From positions 1-11,191 of the forward strand of contig CAZRMK010000066.1 of assembly GCA_964601165.1 (NCBI GenBank): a stretch of DNA of 11,191 bases. The letters are read 5' to 3'. Source of the DNA: Thiosulfativibrio sp964601165. GTDB taxonomy: Bacteria > Pseudomonadota > Gammaproteobacteria > Thiomicrospirales > Thiomicrospiraceae. Under the pieces are notes generated by a model. It was given only the letters and a program-made list of their open reading frames with translations, ran no database searches and was not told the DNA's origin. The first letter of the stretch is position 1; each line of letters begins with the position of its first letter. Of this stretch, positions 1-5,091 are shown piece by piece. The position numbers and the translations under genes are program-made.

Positions 1-2
1 TA

Positions 3-152
3 GAAGAGCTTGATCAAGAAAAATTACCTGTTTTGCTTACCAACAAATATCATTCACTTGAAGATGCAAAGGAAATATTAGGCGAAGTGGCAGAAATCAG
101 TTCTTTATTCATTGAATTTCAACAGCATTTATACTCTCAAAAGGTAGCGTAA
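3..152 (+). CDS. C-terminal end of a protein, possibly type I restriction enzyme R subunit
   Basis: An open frame enters from the left edge and gives 49 residues before TAA at 150-152. The tail reads EELDQEKLPVLL, then KYHSLEDAKEILGEV, then FIEFQQHLYSQKVA. The pattern of LPxLLxxKYxxxxDAxxxLG followed by FxxFQxxLY resembles my recollection of the extreme C-terminus of HsdR proteins, the ATP-dependent translocase/nuclease subunit of type I restriction-modification systems. The helicase and nuclease motifs lie outside the window, so the function cannot be confirmed here. No hsdM or hsdS gene follows. Immediately downstream is a degraded group II intron on the opposite strand. That the fragment is coding is fairly secure; the HsdR name is tentative. 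Confidence 0.5.
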   Translation, partial: EELDQEKLPVLLTNKYHSLEDAKEILGEVAEISSLFIEFQQHLYSQKVA

Positions 153-169
153 GTGCATAAAAAGGGCTA

Positions 170-236
170 ATCGGGTAGCCAAGGGTATCTCACCCCCAGC
201 CCCCAAACACCCTGCATGCGGTCGCACAGGGCGTTT
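170..236 (-). ncRNA. Group II intron domains V and VI (degraded)
   Basis: On the minus strand AAACGCCCTG (236-227) pairs with CAGGGTGTTT (214-205) as a ten-base-pair helix with one G-U wobble. Inside it TGCG pairs with CGCA, leaving a two-base bulge (TG) on the 3' side. This is the domain V layout: lower helix, two-nucleotide bulge, short capped upper helix. CGC near the 5' side can serve as the catalytic triad. The cap is very tight (two bases), suggesting a small deletion. A second GC-rich hairpin follows (about 204-173), with GGGT pairing with ACCC and an unpaired TA in GGCTACCC. This fits domain VI with its bulged branch-point A close to the intron end. Confidence 0.5.
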
Positions 237-238
237 CA

Positions 239-349
239 TTAACCGTGGTGACACCTAATCCAGCCATCTCTTAACGAGTATAGCCCTTGTTGTTTCAAGT
301 ATTCTTTTGCTATCCCCTGATTAATACCAGGGGGTTTTGGAGTTTCGCC
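239..349 (-). pseudogene. C-terminal fragment of group II intron reverse transcriptase/maturase
   Basis: About 36 codons ending in TAA at 241-239. The readable part is GINQGIAKEYLKQQGLYSLR followed by DGWIRCHHG. A terminal helix of the form AxxxLxxxGLxSLxDxWI close to the stop matches what I know of the C-terminus of group II intron maturases. The seven reverse transcriptase motifs, including YADD, are absent. The open frame continues upstream to 460, but those residues (a run rich in S, F, L and I) are the reverse complement of unrelated sequence and are not part of the protein. This is a dead remnant, read together with the domain V/VI structure directly downstream. Confidence 0.55.
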
Positions 350-519
350 AATAGGATTTACTGGGCTAGCTATACTAAATAATATCGAAAATTGTATTGA
401 AGCAACTGAATATGAAAAAAAAAGAAGATACGGTAGAGCAAATGAGTTTGTTTGAGTCAAAGGGCAAATATCTCACATATAACAAAAAAACCAGCGGACG
501 CAAAAAGCCGTGCCGCTGA
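321..519 (+). pseudogene. Orphan coding remnant with a likely frameshift at a nine-A run
   Basis: One plus-strand frame is open from 321 to a TGA at 453-455, reading GLAILNNIENCIEATEYEKK and on through RRYGRANEFV. A second frame, entered across the A run at 415-423, reads MKKKEDTVEQMSLFESKGK and ends at TGA 517-519. Joining the two at the A run gives one charged, helix-rich product that runs straight through, which suggests the 3' end of a former gene broken by A-run slippage. There is no Shine-Dalgarno sequence before the ATG at 412. Its 5' part appears to have been replaced by the group II intron fragment. I do not recognise the family, and chance open reading is possible in such a short stretch. 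Confidence 0.25.
484..518 (-). terminator. Intrinsic terminator reading on the minus strand
   Basis: On the minus strand CAGCGG (518-513) pairs with CCGCTG (497-492), extended by CGT/ACG pairs inside past one bulged base, with an eight-base loop. The 3' side is followed directly by G and seven T (490-484). Stem plus T-run is the classic Rho-independent signal. No minus-strand gene lies immediately upstream on that strand, since prmB runs the other way, so it seems to be left over from a lost gene or associated with the intron remnant. On the plus strand the stem is not followed by T residues. Confidence 0.6.
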
Positions 520-546
520 TTTAGGCGTTCATAAAGAGAGTAAATA

Positions 547-1479
547 ATGACAGATGTTAATGAAAGCCCAGCAGGATTAGAAACCATTCAAGACTTTATT
601 CGTTGGGGTGGGAGCTTATTTCGGCGGGCAGAATTGTTTTTTGGTCATGGCACTGATAATGCCTTTGATGATGCAAAAATGCTGGTATTACATATTCTTA
701 ATCTTCCTTGGGAAATGCCAGATAATTATTATCAAAGTCGTCTAACAATGGCAGAGCGTTTAGCGGTAACCGAACTATTTCGTCAAAGAATAGAGACTCG
801 TAAGCCTTCTGCTTACCTAATAGGAGAAGCTTGGTTTGCAGGATTACAATTTAATGTAAATGAGAAGGTTTTAGTGCCTCGTTCGCCTATTGCAGAGCTT
901 ATTTCGCAAAAGTTTTACCCTTGGATAGCAGATCCTGAAGATGTAACACGGGTATTAGATATGTGTACAGGAAGTGGCTGCATTGGAATTGCCAGTTTAC
1001 AGTCTTTTCCAAATGCAGAAGTAGATTTGGTTGATATTTCTTCTGAAGCTTTGCTGGTTGCACGTAGTAATATAACTCGTTATGACTTAGGTGAGATTGC
1101 ACATGCCATTGAATCAGACTTGTTTTCAGCTTTAGGCGAGCAAAAGTATGATTTAATTGTTTCTAATCCTCCTTACGTTGATCAGATTGAAATGGCAGCT
1201 CTGCCAGCAGAATTTCATCAAGAGCCTCGTTTAGGGCTGGAGGCTGGTGTTGATGGTCTTAATTTGGTAAGAATTATTATGGCACAGGCCGCAAGTTTTT
1301 TGACAGATAATGGCGTGCTGGTGGTAGAAGTAGGGGTGTCGCAATTTTATATGGAGCAAGTTTATCCAGAACTGCCGTTATATTGGTTTAAATTTGAAAG
1401 AGGAGGCGAGGGCGTGTTTGCTATTTCTAAATCTGAATTGGATGTTTATCAAGACTTGTTAAATGATCAAGTTGGTTAG
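547..1479 (+). CDS. prmB: Ribosomal protein L3 N5-glutamine methyltransferase
   Basis: PrmB uses S-adenosylmethionine to methylate the side-chain amide of a glutamine in 50S ribosomal protein L3, in the cytoplasm. The product is 310 residues, the same length as E. coli PrmB. Residues 1-100 form the helical N-terminal substrate domain. VPRSPIAELI (110-119) is the conserved linker characteristic of PrmB. The methyltransferase fold begins with the SAM-binding glycine motif VLDMCTGSGCIG (136-147), and an acidic residue after the second strand (DLVD, 160-163) would bind the ribose. NPPY (207-210) is the catalytic motif that holds the target amide. The related release-factor enzyme PrmC has the same NPPY, but length and the VPRSP block favour PrmB. 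A weak GAGAG Shine-Dalgarno lies about ten bases before the ATG. The gene stands alone, with a remnant-filled region upstream. Confidence 0.93.
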   Translation: MTDVNESPAGLETIQDFIRWGGSLFRRAELFFGHGTDNAFDDAKMLVLHILNLPWEMPDNYYQSRLTMAERLAVTELFRQRIETRKPSAYLIGEAWFAGLQFNVNEKVLVPRSPIAELISQKFYPWIADPEDVTRVLDMCTGSGCIGIASLQSFPNAEVDLVDISSEALLVARSNITRYDLGEIAHAIESDLFSALGEQKYDLIVSNPPYVDQIEMAALPAEFHQEPRLGLEAGVDGLNLVRIIMAQAASFLTDNGVLVVEVGVSQFYMEQVYPELPLYWFKFERGGEGVFAISKSELDVYQDLLNDQVG

Positions 1480-1545
1480 GTTTTTGCTAAGAAGATTCTA
1501 AGAAAAGATATATAACTTGATTTACATAGTTGATAGTAAAGGAAA

Positions 1546-2523
1546 ATGATGGTGTTTTTAAGGAAATCTGTGTGGGCTATTTTGATAGCAGGAATATTTG
1601 CTGGGTCAGTTTTTGCCAGTGATCCACGAGCAGTCGCACAGCCTAAGTTAGTAACGGAACCCTTGTTAGACTTGGAGGCAGAGTTAGCGGGTCAAGCAAC
1701 CCCTAGAGTTAAATCTGCAGTGATAAAAACTGACAAACCTCAACCTGTTGTGGAGGCTAAGCCAGACCCTGCTCCTAAACCTGTTGTCGTTAAAGAAACT
1801 CTACCTTGGAGCTACTCTGGTGATACGGGTCCAGCAAACTGGGGCAGTCTTTCACCTAAGTATAGTTTATGTGATTCGGGTAAAAATCAGTCGCCGGTTA
1901 ATTTTGTTGACTCTAAACTGGTGGGAACAACACGCTTAAAAGGGCTTGATGTTAATTATCGCGATGCGGTTTTAAGGATTGTAAATACTGGCACTAGAAT
2001 TCGGGTAGATTATCCAAGAGGCAGTTATATTAAGATTGGAACACAGCGTTTTGAAATGTTGCACTATCATTTTAATACCCCAAGTGAACACCAAAGAAAC
2101 GGCTTTAATTTTCCTATGGAAATGCAAATAGTACACAAAAATAGTGCTGGTAATCTCGCTATAATTGCGGTGATATTCCAAGAAGGAAAAGACAATAAAT
2201 ATCTTGAGAAAATGATATCTCACTTGCCAACCAAGCCTAATCAGCAGAAACGCCACAGGGGAGTAATGGTTAATCCAGCTAAGCTTTTTCCAAGAAATAG
2301 AACCTTCTTTAAATATAACGGTTCTTTAACTAATCCTCCTTGCACGGAAGGAGTCAGCTGGATAGTTTTTAAACATCCTGTTGAAGCTTCTTATGAGCAA
2401 ATCCAAAAAATTAAGGGCATTATGGGAGAAAATAATCGTCCAGTGCAAAAAATTAATGCCAGAACCTTGCTTAAGTCTTATGCCGATCAAGATACTCATA
2501 GAGGTATGCTGGAGTTTTTTTGA
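1546..2523 (+). CDS. Exported alpha-class carbonic anhydrase
   Basis: Predicted zinc enzyme interconverting CO2 and bicarbonate in the periplasm. Residues 1-24 form a signal peptide (MMVFLRKSVWAILIAGIFAG, then SVFA, cleavage before SDP). Residues about 25-85 are a low-complexity linker rich in P, K, V and E. The alpha-carbonic anhydrase domain starts at PWSYSG (87) and runs to the end. Zinc ligands are H173 and H175 (LHYHF) and H197 (MQIVH). E181 corresponds to Glu106 and T262 to the gatekeeper Thr199 of human CA II. C108 and C266 match the disulfide usual in bacterial enzymes. Oddities: the His64 proton-shuttle position is T150 (VNTGTRIRV), Thr200 is N263, and Gln92 is M171. Activity may therefore be slower or altered. 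The start is supported by AAAGGA just upstream; a second ATG follows at once. A weak promoter may lie at 1484-1516 (TTGCTA, TATATAAC, spacing too long). Confidence 0.9.
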   Translation: MMVFLRKSVWAILIAGIFAGSVFASDPRAVAQPKLVTEPLLDLEAELAGQATPRVKSAVIKTDKPQPVVEAKPDPAPKPVVVKETLPWSYSGDTGPANWGSLSPKYSLCDSGKNQSPVNFVDSKLVGTTRLKGLDVNYRDAVLRIVNTGTRIRVDYPRGSYIKIGTQRFEMLHYHFNTPSEHQRNGFNFPMEMQIVHKNSAGNLAIIAVIFQEGKDNKYLEKMISHLPTKPNQQKRHRGVMVNPAKLFPRNRTFFKYNGSLTNPPCTEGVSWIVFKHPVEASYEQIQKIKGIMGENNRPVQKINARTLLKSYADQDTHRGMLEFF

Positions 2524-2552
2524 TTTAACCTAGAATCCCCGCATAGCTACCG

Positions 2553-2586
2553 AAGGTCTTTAAATTGGATAAAGGATATGTACCTT
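2553..2586. terminator. Possible hairpin between convergent genes
   Basis: AAGGTCTTTA (2553-2562) can pair with TAAAG (2570-2574) and then ACCTT (2582-2586), leaving a seven-base internal bulge. It lies in the 65-base gap between the ends of the carbonic anhydrase gene and the convergent small membrane protein gene. There is no T-run on either side, so if it ends transcription it is a weak or Rho-assisted site. Chance pairing is possible in AT-rich DNA. Confidence 0.2.
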
Positions 2587-2588
2587 GC

Positions 2589-2894
2589 CTAAATCACAGT
2601 CACAGGGTCCATTTGGTGGATCCAGAAGGTACCTAATGTTAGGCTAAAGAAGAATCCAGTTCCAAAAACAATATACCAATATGTTCTGAGTTTTTTTGCT
2701 TGGGCAAGTTCTGATTCAGAAAATTCTTCTTCATGATCCCTGTCTTTAAAAAAGACTACCATAAAACCCATCGCAGAAATAAAGCCTGCAATATTTGCAT
2801 AGTGGTAAGTTCCAGTAAGTAGGGAGGCTATTCCTAATGCTAAAATGATAGTGTAAGTAATAAGAATATATTTTATGTTATTCATTTTGTGCAT
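2589..2894 (-). CDS. Small membrane protein of unknown function
   Basis: I do not recognise the family. The 101-residue product has three hydrophobic segments, about residues 8-27 (ILITYTIILALGIASLLTG), 33-49 (ANIAGFISAMGFMVVFF) and 73-92 (YWYIVFGTGFFFSLTLGTFW). Between the second and third lies a strongly charged loop (FKDRDHEEEFSESELAQAKK, 49-68). This predicts a three-span inner-membrane protein. No signal peptide cleavage site or metal-binding motif is evident. The start is uncertain: ATG at 2894 and ATG at 2885 are both possible and neither has a clear Shine-Dalgarno. It is convergent with the carbonic anhydrase gene and divergent from the YqfO-like gene, so it is probably transcribed alone. 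The clean alternation of membrane spans and the absence of a competing frame support a real gene. Confidence 0.7.
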   Translation of the reverse strand: MHKMNNIKYILITYTIILALGIASLLTGTYHYANIAGFISAMGFMVVFFKDRDHEEEFSESELAQAKKLRTYWYIVFGTGFFFSLTLGTFWIHQMDPVTVI

Positions 2895-2950
2895 TTTTAG
2901 AGTCTTTTATTTAGTTCAAAGCTATTTTAGAGAAAAACTGAGGAATTGGT

Positions 2951-3265
2951 ATGTATAAATTTATTTTTTTTGTACCAGAGTTATTTGTTGAGAAGGTTAA
3001 GTTAGCTATTTTTGCTGCTGGAGCTGGTCAGATAGGGGAATATAACCATTGTAGTTGGCAAGTTTTGGGAGAGGGGCAGTTTAAGGCTTTAGAGGGAGCT
3101 AATCCTTTTTTAGGGAAGGTAGGGCAAGTTGAAAAAGTATTAGAGTACAGAGTTGAAGTTTTGTGTGAGGCTAAATATGCTAGTGCAGTGGTTAAAGCTT
3201 TAAAGGATTCGCACCCATATGAAACACCTGCTTATGAGTTTGTTAAGGTAGAAGAAGTTTTATAA
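2951..3265 (+). CDS. YqfO/NIF3-like small protein (CutA-like fold)
   Basis: A 104-residue protein matching the stand-alone form of the domain inserted in YqfO-type NIF3 (dinuclear metal centre) proteins. It has a ferredoxin-like, PII/CutA-like fold. Visible signatures are GAGQIGEYNHCSW (24-36), the GxFxxLEGANPFLG block (42-55) and HPYETPAY (88-95) near the C-terminus, which together are typical of the family. The metal-binding NIF3 core itself is absent, as expected for this short form. The molecular role of these proteins is not established; trimeric relatives bind metals or small ligands. A good Shine-Dalgarno, GAGGA, lies seven bases before the ATG. It is a single gene, convergent with the FKBP gene 57 bases downstream. 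Confidence 0.85.
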   Translation: MYKFIFFVPELFVEKVKLAIFAAGAGQIGEYNHCSWQVLGEGQFKALEGANPFLGKVGQVEKVLEYRVEVLCEAKYASAVVKALKDSHPYETPAYEFVKVEEVL

Positions 3266-3271
3266 TTTACA

Positions 3272-3301
3272 ATCCCTACGGATTCAGGATATTGTAGGGA
3301 T
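3272..3301. terminator. Hairpin between convergent YqfO-like and FKBP genes
   Basis: ATCCCTAC (3272-3279) pairs perfectly with GTAGGGAT (3294-3301) around a 14-base loop, seven bases after the YqfO-like stop codon. The stem is good but has no T-run on the plus side and only a mixed A/T stretch on the minus side. A role in ending transcription from either side, or in stabilising transcript ends, is plausible and not proven. Confidence 0.4.
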
Positions 3302-3310
3302 GGATGGATT

Positions 3311-3330
3311 AGGGAAAAAGCTTTATCCCT
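3311..3330. repeat. Near-perfect palindrome spanning the FKBP stop codon
   Basis: AGGGAAAAAGCTTTATCCCT is its own reverse complement apart from one A-A mismatch pair. It covers the TAA of the FKBP gene (3325-3323) and its last two codons. Being a palindrome without a loop it would form a poor RNA hairpin (perhaps with a four-base AGCT loop), but it could be a protein-binding site or part of a compound terminator with the neighbouring stem at 3272-3301. Confidence 0.3.
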
Positions 3331-4042
3331 CAGGTCGTTTTTGGCTATCCGCTTTAATAAAATCAATAGTAAAAATTAAAGTTTCATTAGGGCCAATAGT
3401 TTCTCCTGCTCCAGTTTCGCCATAGGCTAAAGCTGGTGGAACGTATATTTCCCATTTTGATCCTGGACGCATTCTTTTTAATGCTTCTCCCCAGCCCGCA
3501 ATAACATTAGACATTTGAAACTCTATCGGGACTCCTCTAGAAAATGAGCTGTCGAACTCCGTGCCATCAATTAAGGTGCCTCTATAGTGTGCAGTAATAT
3601 AGTCACTTTCGGTTGGGTGTTGACCTTTTCCTTCTTCGATAACTCTGTATTGTAATCCGCTAGGTAGGGTGTTAACTCCGGGCTTTAATTTATTTTTAGC
3701 CATAAACTCTTCACCCGTTTTGGTGTTTTTATCAGCTAGAGCTTTAAGTTTTTCTACTTGCTTTGCTTGCATTTGCTTTTGAAGGTCCATGATGGCGGTT
3801 TTCATTTCTTCTTCTGTTAATTGCAGTGTGCGATTATTGATGACATCGCTCATGCCAGCAGTTATAGCTTTTAAATCAATATTTAAGCCTTCGTTTAAAA
3901 AGTTTTTAGCCAAGTCAGTTCCTAGCGTATAGCTGACTTTTTGATCAACGGTTTCAAGAGGAGTGGAGGCAGCATAAACTGTGGTTGCTGTGGCTGCGAA
4001 TAAGCTGGAAGCTATAGCAAGTTTTAATAATGTTTTTTTCAC
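3323..4042 (-). CDS. Exported FKBP-type peptidyl-prolyl cis-trans isomerase (Mip/FkpA-like)
   Basis: Predicted periplasmic or outer-surface foldase that isomerises Xaa-proline bonds. The 239 residues comprise a signal peptide (1-24, cleavage after TVYA), an alpha-helical N-terminal dimerisation region (about 28-115, with a long helix around LTEEEMKTAIMDLQKQMQAK) and a C-terminal FKBP domain (about 125-231). Active-site positions of FKBP12 are kept: Y153, F163 and D164 (AHYRGTLIDGTEFDSS), V180-I181 and W184 (VIAGWGEAL), Y207 (ALAYG) and F224 (LIFTIDF), so it should be catalytically competent. The architecture is that of Legionella Mip and E. coli FkpA/FklB; which one cannot be settled here. 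The start is GTG at 4042-4040, with AAGGAA at 4056-4051 upstream. It lies 27 bases after trxB on the same strand, so cotranscription is likely. Confidence 0.93.
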   Translation of the reverse strand: MKKTLLKLAIASSLFAATATTVYAASTPLETVDQKVSYTLGTDLAKNFLNEGLNIDLKAITAGMSDVINNRTLQLTEEEMKTAIMDLQKQMQAKQVEKLKALADKNTKTGEEFMAKNKLKPGVNTLPSGLQYRVIEEGKGQHPTESDYITAHYRGTLIDGTEFDSSFSRGVPIEFQMSNVIAGWGEALKRMRPGSKWEIYVPPALAYGETGAGETIGPNETLIFTIDFIKADSQKRPEG

Positions 4043-4069
4043 GTTTTTTATTCCTTTCTAGGATTTAGG

Positions 4070-5017
4070 TTATAATTTATCTAAATATTTTTCGGCATCT
4101 AGTGCTGCCATGCAACCTGCTCCTGCAGAAGTGATGGCTTGCTTGTAAATTTGATCCATGACGTCTCCCGCAGCAAATATGCCGGGAATAGAAGTTTGGG
4201 TTGCATTGCCTTGTAAACCGCTTTGTACTTTAATGTAGCCGTTAAGCATGTCTAGTTGTCCATCAAAAATACCTGTATTGGGGGTGTGACCAATGGCAAT
4301 AAAAACTCCCATCGCATCGAGTTTTTTAGTTTCATTAGTTTGAGTATTTTTAATGCGTAAGCCAGTAACCCCCATTTTGTCACCAAGAATTTCATCCAAA
4401 GTAGCATTGAATTCAATTTTAATATTACCATTTTTGGCTTTTTCTTTCAGTTGATCTGCTAATATTTTTTCAGATCTAAATTGATTTCTACGGTGCACAA
4501 TAGTAACTTCTGCAGCAATATTGGATAGATATAGTGCTTCTTCGACCGCAGTATTACCTCCTCCGATAACCGCTACTTTTTGGTTACGATAAAAGAATCC
4601 ATCGCAAGTGGCACAGGCAGAAACTCCTTTGCCTTTAAAAGTTTCTTCTGACTCTATCCCTAAATATTTTGCCGATGCACCTGTTGCGATAATAAGAGCA
4701 TCACAAGTGTATTCTGTAGAATCGCCAGTGAGTTTGAAGGGTTTACTTTGTAAATCTGCAGTATGAATATGGTCGAGTAAGATTTCGGTACCAAAGCGTT
4801 CAGCATGTTTTTGCATCCGTTCCATTAGAGCCGGTCCTGTTAGCCCTTCTGGATCTCCTGGCCAATTATCTACTTCTGTGGTGGTGGTTAGTTGACCGCC
4901 TTGTTGCATGCCTGTGATTATGACAGGCTCTAGATTCGCTCTAGCGGCATAAACTGCAGCAGAGTAACCTGCCGGGCCAGATCCTAAAATAATAAGTTTG
5001 CAATGTTTTGTTGTCAT
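4070..5017 (-). CDS. trxB: Thioredoxin reductase (NADPH)
   Basis: A flavoenzyme that passes electrons from NADPH through FAD and a redox-active disulfide to thioredoxin in the cytoplasm. The product is 315 residues (E. coli TrxB is 321). GSGPAG (12-17) is the FAD dinucleotide motif. The active-site disulfide is CATC (135-138), within the NADPH domain that continues with GGGNTA (152-157). HRR (175-177) and the following FR would bind the NADP phosphate. AAGDV (282-286) is the second FAD motif. I chose ATG at 5017-5015, giving MTTKHCKLIILG, because GAGAGA lies just upstream and the family starts here. An in-frame ATG at 5089 would add 24 residues unlike any TrxB N-terminus. The gene diverges from ftsK and is followed by the FKBP gene. 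Confidence 0.96.
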   Translation of the reverse strand: MTTKHCKLIILGSGPAGYSAAVYAARANLEPVIITGMQQGGQLTTTTEVDNWPGDPEGLTGPALMERMQKHAERFGTEILLDHIHTADLQSKPFKLTGDSTEYTCDALIIATGASAKYLGIESEETFKGKGVSACATCDGFFYRNQKVAVIGGGNTAVEEALYLSNIAAEVTIVHRRNQFRSEKILADQLKEKAKNGNIKIEFNATLDEILGDKMGVTGLRIKNTQTNETKKLDAMGVFIAIGHTPNTGIFDGQLDMLNGYIKVQSGLQGNATQTSIPGIFAAGDVMDQIYKQAITSAGAGCMAALDAEKYLDKL

Positions 5018-5051
5018 GTATGTCTCTCTTAATATATAGAGTTGTAGTTTG

Positions 5052-5060
5052 TGATAAAAT
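5052..5060 (+). promoter_or_regulatory. Candidate extended -10 promoter for ftsK
   Basis: TGATAAAAT fits an extended -10 element (TG, one base, TAAAAT) in the 74-base gap between the divergent trxB and ftsK starts. It would put transcription start near 5067 and leave a leader of about 25 bases. No good -35 is seen at 16-18 bases upstream, where the sequence is ATATAT-like; extended -10 promoters can do without one. A trxB promoter must also lie in or near this gap, but no candidate stands out. Confidence 0.4.
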
Positions 5061-5091
5061 CCCAGTATTTTTAAAGCTAGCAAGATCATTT

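Larger units (their letters stand above)
170..349 (-). mobile_element. Group II intron remnant, 3' end only (5'-truncated)
   Basis: Read on the minus strand, this segment has the order found at the 3' end of bacterial group II introns: the last codons of a reverse transcriptase/maturase (349 to 239), then a domain V-like hairpin, then a GC-rich domain VI-like hairpin, ending near GGCTACCCGAT at 180-170. Upstream of about 349 the resemblance stops, so the catalytic reverse transcriptase motifs and domains I-III are missing. The element cannot splice or move by itself. It lies just beyond the stop codon of the preceding gene and points towards it. The assignment rests on recognised structure and sequence style, not on a database hit. 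Confidence 0.6.

Noticed and set aside
153..546. CRISPR array or tRNA gene in the long gene-free stretch
   Set aside because: There are no regularly spaced direct repeats and no cloverleaf with a TTCGA-type arm; the hairpins here fit the intron tail and a terminator.
4060..4074. 15-base exact direct repeat AGGATTTAGGTTATA, also at 11134-11148
   Set aside because: The copies are 7 kb apart in low-complexity AT-rich gaps with no shared flanks; one such match is not surprising by chance in a window this size.
5018..5089. Longer N-terminus for trxB
   Set aside because: The family begins just before the FAD motif, and ATG at 5017-5015 has GAGAGA upstream.
5008..5091. Upstream in-frame start for ftsK
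   Set aside because: It overlaps the trxB start and adds 28 residues unlike FtsK N-termini; ATG at 5092 gives the usual short basic leader.
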